A DNA stretch of 25,222 bases from Regnicoccus frigidus (GTDB taxonomy: Bacteria > Cyanobacteriota > Cyanobacteriia > PCC-6307 > Cyanobiaceae). Positions 14,347 to 20,519 of this stretch are shown piece after piece. Position 1 is the stretch's first letter; every line of letters starts with the position of its first letter. A program made the translations under genes and the position numbers. The notes beneath the pieces were generated by a model. It was not told where the DNA came from and searched no databases. It saw nothing but the letters and a program-made list of their open reading frames with translations. The stretch is taken from positions 1 to 25,222 of the forward strand of contig JAOANE010000061.1 in NCBI GenBank assembly GCA_025194985.1, written 5' to 3'.

Positions 14347-15296
14347 GGCCGCCCCGGCAGGGCCGCTCTGGAAGTAGGTGAGGCTGTGATCGTCTGGCTG
14401 GCGGCCGCGGGTAGCGCTGTGGAGCCCCTGGAGGCTGCTACGGCGCCTTCGCTGGCGCGGCCCTTGCTGGCGTGGTGAATCAGCAGCACGGTGGCGGCGT
14501 GTGGCCCCACGGCGGCCATCAGCTCGCGGGCGGGGGTCGCCATTTCGGCGGCCTCCTCTTTCAACCCCAATAGGTGAGTGCAGGCGTGATACGAATCGAT
14601 CACCACCAGCAGACCAGGGTTGTCGGCGGCAATGGCGGCGATTCGCTCAATCCCTCGTGTATCCAGACTCCACGGGTTGTCGGCAGTTGCCAACCCGACA
14701 ATGCGCGGGTGCTGCCGATTGTCAGCGGTCAGGAGCCCGAATTGCTTGAACATCCGCGCCCAGTCGTTCTCCGGTTGATCGCTGCCGATAATCAGCACCG
14801 GCGGGCATGGGTCGCCCGGTAGTGCTTGCCCCAGGAAGGTTTGCTGCCCATGCACCCATGCACCAATGAATCCCAGCGCCAGGGCGCTCTTTCCAACCTT
14901 CGGGAGCGCGACGACAAGGTTCAAGGCTCGCGCCATCACGATGCCTTCCAATAGCCAGGGGGTTGTCGTCATGCTCATAGGCCTGGATTCGTTAGTGAGT
15001 AGTTCGGGCGGGCCTTCGGTGCCAAAGCGGGCATCTGACAACAGCCGCGCAATGTCTTGTTGCGTGAGATTGGGGAGGCTCAATCTTTCGGCGACCCGCC
15101 TCAAGGCCAACCCTTGCTCCACGGGCTCGGGGTAGATCGCAACAATGTCGAGCGCCTCGTTCCGCAGGGCTTCCAGAGCCTCGGCATCGACTGCCGCCGC
15201 GCCGTTGCCGTTGGATGGTGCGGGGCGCTTCGCCTGCTCCGGATCGATTCCGGCCGCGGCCAGCAGCTCGGCGGCGGTCTGCTGGGTGCTGCTCAT
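14328..15296 (-). CDS. RepA-like AAA ATPase/helicase (apparently frameshifted)
   Basis: The 322-residue frame has a RecA-fold NTPase of the AAA_25/RepA type. Walker A is LPKVGKSAL (131-139), Walker B is LLVVIDS (229-235), followed by LLIHHASK (271-278) and SRGSTALPAAASQTI (289-303). Such proteins act as replicative helicases or initiators in plasmids, phages and satellites. The last 19 residues (from about T304) are unlike the family, and the expected continuation is in the -1 frame, so a one-base deletion near 14375-14395 is likely. The ATG overlaps the primase stop by 4 nt (ATGA, 15293-15296). Residues 1-110 are a linker with a helical segment. Confidence 0.8.
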   Translation of the reverse strand: MSSTQQTAAELLAAAGIDPEQAKRPAPSNGNGAAAVDAEALEALRNEALDIVAIYPEPVEQGLALRRVAERLSLPNLTQQDIARLLSDARFGTEGPPELLTNESRPMSMTTTPWLLEGIVMARALNLVVALPKVGKSALALGFIGAWVHGQQTFLGQALPGDPCPPVLIIGSDQPENDWARMFKQFGLLTADNRQHPRIVGLATADNPWSLDTRGIERIAAIAADNPGLLVVIDSYHACTHLLGLKEEAAEMATPARELMAAVGPHAATVLLIHHASKGRASEGAVAASRGSTALPAAASQTITASPTSRAALPGRPWGTSG

Positions 15297-16579
15297 CGCC
15301 CTGCCCCCCAGAACCAGGCTGCAGAGGCGTGATCACCGCCACTGCAGGCCACCTGCGCCACGTCCCAGCCGCAGGTGGTACTGGGGCTGTGCGCCTCCAT
15401 CAAGGCGATGGCGGTGTCGATGCTGTAGCCGGCCTCCTCGCACGCCTTCACCAGGCCCCACAGGACGTTCCGATCGCCGTAGATCGATCCCCCGCCGACG
15501 TAGGTGCCTTGCCCTCCAACGCGACGCGGCAGGGTCGCCAGGTGGTCCACCACATCCTGCAGCGTGCGGGGCCGGTGCCGGCCGAACGATCGCCGCGGGC
15601 GGGAGAACAGCGCCGCTGGGGCTGGTGGGGCTGAAGGGGGCGATGGTGGCAGCAGCCCCCGCAGCCGCACCTCCAGGGCGTCGGCATCGAACCGGCTGCC
15701 GGAGCAGGTGTGGATGTTGGCCAGCTGCCCGGTTTTCGGGTGCAGTCCACCGGCCAGCCGCATCACCTGCGCAGGTTTCGCCAGGCTGCTGTCGATGCTG
15801 CACTCCGGCTCCAGGTGCCGGTAGGCAGCGATCACCAGCTTCTGCAGCACCGTGAAGCGCTCAGTGCTGATTGGCTCCCGCAGCCCGAAGTAGCAATGCA
15901 GCGATTTGTTGGTGGTGCTGATGGTGAACGCCGGCTCAGCGCCGAACACCCGAACCGCCAGCGCCAACTGATCATCAAGGCTCATCCCCTCGCTGTCGCA
16001 CTCGGCGAACAGCCACCGGCAGGGGCTGATGTGTTCGTTGCTGGCGCCCCATTGCCGCGGCCCCTTCGCGCCCGGTTGCCCGGTGATGAAGGCCTGGCAG
16101 CGTTGCTCCTGATCGGCCAGCTGCTGCTCCCTGGTGAGGGGCTGGCCATCGCGGCCGCGGCGGTAGGGGGCGAAGTGCTCGGGAAGGGTGCCCCAGTCGT
16201 CCGGCACCGGCCGCGGCTCGTTGACGATCAGCCCCAGGCTGTAACCGGGGCGGCAGCCCAGGTCGGAGGTGATGACCGCGATCAGGGACGGCTCGCGGTG
16301 CAGGATCTGCCCGGTCGTGGCCAGGTAGTAGGTGTTCCCGCCGCGCCGCTCACCAGGGGCGGCCTTGGGCGGAAACAAGGTAAGCAGCACCAGAGCCTCG
16401 GGGCGGGTGCTCCCGCGAAGCAAGGCGATCTGAGAGCACACGGGGCCCCAGAGGGGTGGGGTCTGCAGGCCGGGGCAAACGGGGCCAACTTCTGAGAGGA
16501 TGGGCACAGCTTCCACGCTGTTTCCATTCCCCTCAGGGATGTAGGCCCCGCCCCTCGCAAGGGAGGCGGGGTTCTTCAT
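15293..16579 (-). CDS. DNA primase/primase-polymerase-like protein
   Basis: The 428-residue frame contains a probable archaeo-eukaryotic-type primase core. The acidic strand is RWLFAECDSEG (E193, D195), the SxH motif is STTNKSLHCYF (S226, H228), and a third acidic site follows in CSIDSSLAKPAQVMRLAGG (D263). The C-terminal 90 residues, after a Pro-rich linker (about 312-330), include ERNVLWGLVKACEEAGY-like helices (actual: DRNVLWGLVKACEEAG) reminiscent of primase C-terminal domains. With the downstream ATPase it forms a replication module. The first 60-80 residues look less protein-like and include a DNA hairpin near the start codon, so the true start may be internal. The ATG follows the excisionase-like stop by 3 nt. 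Confidence 0.75.
   Translation of the reverse strand: MKNPASLARGGAYIPEGNGNSVEAVPILSEVGPVCPGLQTPPLWGPVCSQIALLRGSTRPEALVLLTLFPPKAAPGERRGGNTYYLATTGQILHREPSLIAVITSDLGCRPGYSLGLIVNEPRPVPDDWGTLPEHFAPYRRGRDGQPLTREQQLADQEQRCQAFITGQPGAKGPRQWGASNEHISPCRWLFAECDSEGMSLDDQLALAVRVFGAEPAFTISTTNKSLHCYFGLREPISTERFTVLQKLVIAAYRHLEPECSIDSSLAKPAQVMRLAGGLHPKTGQLANIHTCSGSRFDADALEVRLRGLLPPSPPSAPPAPAALFSRPRRSFGRHRPRTLQDVVDHLATLPRRVGGQGTYVGGGSIYGDRNVLWGLVKACEEAGYSIDTAIALMEAHSPSTTCGWDVAQVACSGGDHASAAWFWGAGR
16546..16571. promoter_or_regulatory. GC hairpin at the primase start
   Basis: The inverted repeat CCCCGCC/GGCGGGG has an internal CC/GG extension and lies 8 nt inside the primase reading frame, right behind the excisionase-like gene. 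It may be an attenuator or terminator for the short upstream genes, which would imply a later primase start. No T run follows. Confidence 0.4.
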
Positions 16580-16582
16580 TGC

Positions 16583-16900
16583 TCAGATCCCCGCTGAGAG
16601 AACAACAGGCAGCCGATCGCCTGGCCTCACATCACCGATGACCCGCATGCCCCGGTGATGCAGCACCTGCCGGCAGGTCTCAACGTCCCAGCGGAGCGTC
16701 GAGTTAGCAAACGGTCCAGCGACCCAGTGGACACCCGGCACCAGGAACCCGACTTCCGGGTGCCCGTAGCGCTTCAACGTGCGAGTGCTGACACCTAAGG
16801 CACGTGCCGCCAATGGCGTCGGCAGCCACTGATCCATGCTGACGCCAGGCGCGATCCCCCCGCGATCCCGAAGCGGGCGGGGTTCGATTGCAGTAGCCAT
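16583..16900 (-). CDS. Excisionase-like helix-turn-helix protein
   Basis: The core of this 105-residue protein is WLPTPLAARALGVSTRTLKRYG (about 25-46), a MerR/Xis-type winged-helix motif. FLVPGVHWVAGPFANSTLRWDVETCRQVL follows, an arrangement common to small HTH proteins next to picocyanobacterial integrases. Such proteins bend att DNA and favour excision, or repress the integrase. Start may instead be M22 (16837), as the first 21 residues are outside the motif. It is 3 nt after the 94-residue gene and 3 nt before the primase, in one operon. Confidence 0.65.
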   Translation of the reverse strand: MATAIEPRPLRDRGGIAPGVSMDQWLPTPLAARALGVSTRTLKRYGHPEVGFLVPGVHWVAGPFANSTLRWDVETCRQVLHHRGMRVIGDVRPGDRLPVVLSAGI

Positions 16901-16903
16901 CGC

Positions 16904-17188
16904 TCAGGACTCCGCCTGAACGGTGCCGCCTTGCATCAGCTTCGCGGCCACTGCCGGAGGCAGGATGCTGGGGCCCAGGCGGGAAACGTCCGCCACGCAA
17001 GGGCTGATCGTGGCGGGATCAACGCCTTTGCGGGCGTACTTGCGAGCTTTGTTGTGAGCATTGCTGGCCTTGAGCAGTGAGACCATCGCCGGGTATTCCA
17101 GGCGACCGCGATACCGCACCAAGCCCGAATCTGCTTCCTTCATGAAGAGATAGAGGGTGAATGGATTGGCTCGCGTTGCCCCGGTCAC
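16904..17188 (-). CDS. Small element-encoded protein, unknown
   Basis: This 94-residue basic protein from a GTG start (M16 at 17143 is an alternative) has no recognised domain. The middle, YRGRLEYPAMVSLLKASNAHNKARKYARKGVDPATISP, is rich in Lys, Arg and Asn and could bind nucleic acid. Spacing of 3 nt to the excisionase-like gene argues that it is the first gene of the replication operon. Confidence 0.5.
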   Translation of the reverse strand: MTGATRANPFTLYLFMKEADSGLVRYRGRLEYPAMVSLLKASNAHNKARKYARKGVDPATISPCVADVSRLGPSILPPAVAAKLMQGGTVQAES

Positions 17189-17227
17189 AGCACGGCCCCC
17201 GAACCAGAGGCGCAGCCAAAATCACCG

Positions 17228-17274
17228 CGGGCCGGACATAAGCCCGGTTCCTTGAGGCGGGGTGGTTCCCCGCC
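17228..17274. promoter_or_regulatory. Hairpins between integrase and replication operon
   Basis: Two stems lie in the 149-nt gap downstream of the integrase: CGGGC/GCCCG around CGGACATAA (about 17228-17246) and GGCGGGG/CCCCGCC around TGGTT (17256-17274). They could terminate integrase transcription before the next operon. Neither is followed by a strong T run on the minus strand. Confidence 0.35.
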
Positions 17275-17337
17275 CTGGTAGGTGCGCCCATGAGGGGCGG
17301 CACCCTGGCCTCATTCGAGGCTCACAACTCCACAACG

Positions 17338-18498
17338 CTACATCATGTGGTGGCACGTTGTGCCCACCACCAGGGGTGGGGGCGCGGCGAAGCTGGCGAT
17401 CAGGTCCGCTTCTGCCGTCCACTGGCCATAGTGCCGAAGGTGGGTTGAGGGGCTGTGACGCATGACGGCGGCCAGATTGCGCAACGGGATCGGCGGCTGC
17501 CGGTGTGCCCCGCGCCAGGCGAACCCATGTCTCAGTCCGTAGGGAGTGAGCCCAGGGGTGCGCTCCACCAGGCCCTGCCAGTAGGGCAGCCGGTCGAGCA
17601 GCTGACGGAAGGCATCGCCGACGGCCTTGTGCTCTCCGCTGGCGGCTGCATTGCGGATCGGCAGGGGCAGCTCCAGCAGCCCTGACTCCAGCAGCTTCAG
17701 GGCCCGCGCTCCATCGTCCCGGCCCTCCACCTCCAGGGGCATCACCAGCTGGGCCGGCTTCGGGGCCGCTGCCGTTCGGGCGTTGCGCTTGATCGCCCCG
17801 ACACGGAGCCGGCCGTCTCTCGGGTGCAGAACGCCCAGTTCCGCTGGACGCAGCCCGAAGCAGCCCACAAGGGCCACCGCCAGCCACAGCTCCGCGCAGC
17901 TCGCCTCCAGGTGATTGAGCAAACCGGCCAGGCCCTCGGGGCTGATGGGCGTGGTGGGGGCGGCCGCGGCCTCTCGGGTGCCGATCAGCTCCGCCTGGTG
18001 GTCAGCCGGTGGCGGCAGCCAGCACACCGGTGCCCCTCGGCGCTCCACCGCCCAGCGCATGAATCGGGCCACGTCCAGTAACTGCCGCTTCCGCCCCTGC
18101 CCACCAGGCGGACAGGCGGCGAAGTGCAGCCGCGCATAGGCCCGCAGCAGCTCGGGGCCATCACGGGGCGTTGGGCGGCTGGTGACGGTGGCCAGCAGCC
18201 GCTGCAGTCTGGTGTTCAGGTCGCCGCGAGTGGTGGCCCTCAGGTCGCTGCGGGTAGCCAGAAAGTCCGTCACCAGAGCGGGCCAATCCATTGGGCCGGT
18301 CGTGGGGGCGGCTGCCAGCAGCTCGGCCGCAGCGCTCAGGCTGAGCCCCTGTTCCTCCATCCGCTCGCGCAGGCCGCTGGTGGTGGCGATCACGGCCGAC
18401 ACGCACCCGCGCTCCCAGGCGATCGGCAGGGTGACGGTGCTGCGGACGCCGCTCAGTTCACGGCGGGTGAGCCGCACCAGGCCCCGCGATTCCGCCAC
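17338..18498 (-). CDS. int: Tyrosine recombinase (site-specific integrase)
   Basis: The 386-residue frame has the C-terminal catalytic domain of phage-type integrases: R217 in CFGLRPAEL, then TPYGLRHGFAWR with R323 and H324, then H348 in VMRHSPS and the nucleophile Y357 in LRHYGQW. The first His of the usual HxLRH box is replaced by Tyr (Y320), a variant known in other integrases. Residues about 70-155 look like a core-binding SAM-like domain. It sits 188 nt from attR and points away from it, the normal position for an integrase targeting that tRNA. The GTG start at 18498 is only the first in frame; the N-terminal 40 residues are uncertain. Confidence 0.88.
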   Translation of the reverse strand: MAESRGLVRLTRRELSGVRSTVTLPIAWERGCVSAVIATTSGLRERMEEQGLSLSAAAELLAAAPTTGPMDWPALVTDFLATRSDLRATTRGDLNTRLQRLLATVTSRPTPRDGPELLRAYARLHFAACPPGGQGRKRQLLDVARFMRWAVERRGAPVCWLPPPADHQAELIGTREAAAAPTTPISPEGLAGLLNHLEASCAELWLAVALVGCFGLRPAELGVLHPRDGRLRVGAIKRNARTAAAPKPAQLVMPLEVEGRDDGARALKLLESGLLELPLPIRNAAASGEHKAVGDAFRQLLDRLPYWQGLVERTPGLTPYGLRHGFAWRGAHRQPPIPLRNLAAVMRHSPSTHLRHYGQWTAEADLIASFAAPPPLVVGTTCHHMM

Positions 18499-18686
18499 AT
18501 TCCAGCCCCGGCCGTGTTCATGGCGGAGAGCATCTCGGAGGGTTGCAACCCAGGCGGGTGATCGGGGGGCGGAGGGCAGGGCGTGTGCAAAAGCGTGTGT
18601 AAAACACGGTATTGCATGTCACAACAGGTAGTGAAGAGATCAGGAGTCAAAGCCTCTGAACCCTTGCTGTGACTAGAAAAAGTGAA
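18499..18686. other. attR-proximal non-coding region
   Basis: The 188 nt between the integrase start and the tRNA should contain the integrase promoter and its binding sites. The only clear element is the GCGTGTG pair described separately. Open frames here continue into the tRNA and are shadows. Confidence 0.5.
18581..18601 (+). repeat. Putative integrase arm-type site, right end
   Basis: Two GCGTGTG heptamers with CAAAA between them match the unit near attL (19 of 21 nt), 86 nt inside attR. The two mismatches (C/T at positions 8 and 20) are swapped between the two ends. Confidence 0.6.
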
Positions 18687-18733
18687 TGGAGCCAAGCGGA
18701 TTCGAACCGCTGACCCCCTGCATGCCATGCAGG
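18687..18733 (-). repeat. attR: 47-bp direct repeat inside tRNA-Ala
   Basis: Exact match of 11031-11077. It spans the tRNA 3' end to the 5' side of the anticodon stem. Strand exchange by tyrosine integrases at tRNA genes is usually in the anticodon or T loop, both included. Confidence 0.95.
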
Positions 18734-18759
18734 TGCTCTACCAGCTGAGCTATGGCCCC
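18687..18759 (-). tRNA. trnA-GGC: tRNA-Ala, anticodon GGC
   Basis: The 73-nt gene without encoded CCA folds as a cloverleaf. The acceptor is GGGGCCA/TGGCTCC with discriminator A; the D arm contains AGCTCAGCTGGTAGAGC; the anticodon stem is CCTGC/GCAGG with loop ATGGCAT (anticodon GGC, reading GCC); the T arm contains GGTTCGAATCC. The 3' part is supplied by the integrated element's attR, so the gene stays intact after insertion. Confidence 0.96.
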
Positions 18760-18792
18760 TTTCGGGTCCAACATTACAGCTCGGGCGGCCCC

Positions 18793-19428
18793 CTAGACCT
18801 GGCGCCAGACCGCCACCAGCTTCCCTTGCACGGCCACCTGTTCGGCCTCGATCAGCAGCGGCGCATAGGCGGGGTTGGCGGCTTCCAGGCGCACCATCGC
18901 CCCTTGCCGGTGGAAATGCTTGAGCGTGGTGCCCCGGCCCTCCACCATGGCGGCCACGATCGTGCCGGCCTTGAGCCGGCTGGGCTCGTTGACGGGCTCC
19001 ATCAAGACCACATCGCCATCGTCGATGTGGGCGGCGATCATGCTGTCCCCGTTCACGGTGAGGGCGAACAGGCCGCGGGTATCGAGCAGGGGCTGGAGAT
19101 CGAGCCGCTCCTGGATGTCATCGAAGGGCTCCACCAAGCCGCCAGCCGCCACGGTGCCCAACATGGGAATGCCCTGGAGATGGCCACCCAGCAGCTGCAG
19201 GGTGCGGGCCTGGCCCTCCTGCCAGGTGATCCAGCCCTTCTGCTGCAGGTGGCGCAGGCGGCTCTGGATCGGCGCCGGCGAGCGCAAGCCCATCGCCTCC
19301 ATCATCTGGCGGATCGAGGGGCTGTGGCGATGGCTGTCGATGTAACTGGCCAGCCACTCGTAGAGCTCCTGCTGGGCCGAGGTGAGCGTGGCCTGGGGAG
19401 CAGGCGAATCCGAATCGAAGGAGATCAC
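18793..19428 (-). CDS. lexA: LexA repressor
   Basis: The 211-residue protein has a winged-helix DNA-binding domain (about 13-75, SPSIRQMMEAMGLRSPAPIQSRLRHLQQKGWI) and an S24 peptidase domain. The self-cleavage site is A95-G96 (GTVAAGG), the catalytic serine S129 (NGDSMI) and the lysine K170 (TTLKHF). All residues for RecA-stimulated autocleavage are present, which is not true of every cyanobacterial LexA, so an SOS role is plausible. In other cyanobacteria LexA also affects redox genes including hox. A LexA-box-like sequence lies 22 nt upstream of the start, suggesting autoregulation. The gene is just downstream of argF on the same strand and upstream of tRNA-Ala. Confidence 0.95.
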   Translation of the reverse strand: MISFDSDSPAPQATLTSAQQELYEWLASYIDSHRHSPSIRQMMEAMGLRSPAPIQSRLRHLQQKGWITWQEGQARTLQLLGGHLQGIPMLGTVAAGGLVEPFDDIQERLDLQPLLDTRGLFALTVNGDSMIAAHIDDGDVVLMEPVNEPSRLKAGTIVAAMVEGRGTTLKHFHRQGAMVRLEAANPAYAPLLIEAEQVAVQGKLVAVWRQV

Positions 19429-19449
19429 CAGCTGGCCTCAGACACCGTC

Positions 19450-19463
19450 AGTACATTTGTGCC
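19450..19463. promoter_or_regulatory. Putative LexA box upstream of lexA
   Basis: AGTACATTTGTGCC matches the published cyanobacterial LexA consensus RGTACNNNDGTWCB at all but one position (G for W). It lies 22-35 nt upstream of the lexA ATG, where it could block its own promoter. Confidence 0.6.
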
Positions 19464-19498
19464 ACTAATTGGCGCCAATGTCCAGCCCCGGCAAGAAG

Positions 19499-20455
19499 TC
19501 AGAGCCCGCCGAGCAGGGCGGCCAGCAGGGCCTGCTGGGCATGGAGACGGTTTTCGGCCTGGTCGAACACCCGGCTGGCGGGCCCATCGATGACGCCGGC
19601 ACTGATCTCCTCACCGCGATGGGCCGGCAGGCAATGCAGCACGATGGCGCGCGGATCGGCCGCCGCCAACAGCGCTTCATCGAGGCAGAAGCCTGCAAAG
19701 GCCTCCTCCCGTTGCCGCTGTTCCTGCTCCTGGCCCATCGAGGCCCAGACATCGGTGTACAGGGCGTGGGCGCCACGCACGCCGGCCACGGGATCGGTGG
19801 TCAGCTCAAGGCTGCAGCGACCCGCAGCCAGGGCCCTGGCCTGCTCCAGCACGGCTGAATCAGGCTCAAAGCCAGCGGGAGAGGCAATCCGCACACTCAC
19901 GCCCAGCAGGGCACCACAGAGCAACAGCGAATGGGCCACGTTGTTGCCATCGCCCACGTAGGCCAGGCACAGGCCATCGAGGCTGCCGAAAGCGTCCTGC
20001 AGGGTCAGAAAATCAGCCAGGGCCTGGCAGGGATGCTCCAGGTCGGTGAGGGCATTGATCACCGGGATCGAGGCCCAGTGGGCGTAATCACTGAGATCCT
20101 GCTGGGCAAAGGTGCGGATCGCCAGGGCATCCACGTAGCGGCTGAGCACCCGGGCGGTGTCGGCGATCGGTTCGCCCCGACCCACCTGGGTGACAGCGGG
20201 GTTGAGGTCGAGGGTCTGGCCGCCGAGCCGGGCCATCGCCACGGAGAAGCTCACCCGGGTGCGGGTTGACGCTTTGGTGAAGATCAGGCCAAGCAGCTGG
20301 CCATGGAGGTCGACGCGACGGGCGCCGCTGCGCAGTTCGCCGGCCAGCTGCAACAGGGCCAGGGTTTCTTCAGCGCTGAGATCGGCGCAAGAGAGCAGGT
20401 CGCGACCCCGCAACGCCTTCAGGGCCGGGACAGAGCTTGTGATCGGAGGGCTCAT
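19499..20455 (-). CDS. argF: Ornithine carbamoyltransferase
   Basis: The 318-residue cytoplasmic enzyme makes citrulline from ornithine and carbamoyl phosphate in arginine biosynthesis. It has the carbamoyl-phosphate motif STRTR (63-67), HPCQ (141-144), the ornithine-side DVWASMG block and HCLPAHRGEE near the C-terminus. The DxxxSMG motif marks it as ornithine rather than aspartate carbamoyltransferase. It lies between ftsH and lexA, all on the minus strand, 64 nt after the ftsH stop with a strong hairpin in between. Confidence 0.97.
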   Translation of the reverse strand: MSPPITSSVPALKALRGRDLLSCADLSAEETLALLQLAGELRSGARRVDLHGQLLGLIFTKASTRTRVSFSVAMARLGGQTLDLNPAVTQVGRGEPIADTARVLSRYVDALAIRTFAQQDLSDYAHWASIPVINALTDLEHPCQALADFLTLQDAFGSLDGLCLAYVGDGNNVAHSLLLCGALLGVSVRIASPAGFEPDSAVLEQARALAAGRCSLELTTDPVAGVRGAHALYTDVWASMGQEQEQRQREEAFAGFCLDEALLAAADPRAIVLHCLPAHRGEEISAGVIDGPASRVFDQAENRLHAQQALLAALLGGL

Positions 20456-20490
20456 GACCCCATTCCAAAGATCCCTTATCCGGGATCAGG

Positions 20491-20515
20491 GGCCCCGGCG
20501 TCAAGTGCCGGGGCC
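20491..20515 (-). terminator. Probable ftsH transcription terminator
   Basis: A perfect 9-bp GC stem GGCCCCGGC/GCCGGGGCC with a 7-nt loop begins 5 nt after the ftsH stop. A second hairpin (GATCCC/GGGATC, 20470-20487) follows. The T run after them is weak (ATCTTTGG). Confidence 0.65.
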
Positions 20516-20519
20516 AGGC

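Larger units (their letters stand above)
11031..18733. mobile_element. tRNA-Ala(GGC)-integrated, satellite-like integrative element
   Basis: A 47-bp exact direct repeat (11031-11077 and 18687-18733) bounds the segment; the right copy is the 3' part of an intact tRNA-Ala. Recombination would release a circle of 7,656 bp. Inside, all on the minus strand, are a tyrosine recombinase next to attR, a small unknown gene, an excisionase-like gene, a primase, a RepA-like ATPase, a non-coding origin candidate, and a cassette of five small genes led by a possible small terminase. A hairpin tandem array lies next to attL. No capsid, tail or portal gene is present. This plan fits small phage satellites or tycheposon-like elements of picocyanobacteria; the class name is inferred, the boundaries are seen. 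Confidence 0.88.

Noticed and set aside
14370..14400. Programmed -1 ribosomal frameshift in the RepA-like gene
   Set aside because: No X-XXY-YYZ heptamer is visible in the overlap, so a simple indel is more likely; kept only as an alternative in the finding.
17222..17887. 221-residue minus-strand frame overlapping the integrase
   Set aside because: Gly/Pro/Arg-rich shadow in another frame of the integrase catalytic domain.
18453..18728. 91-residue frame running through the tRNA into the integrase upstream region
   Set aside because: Its first third is the tRNA gene read as protein; a similar frame appears at attL for the same reason.
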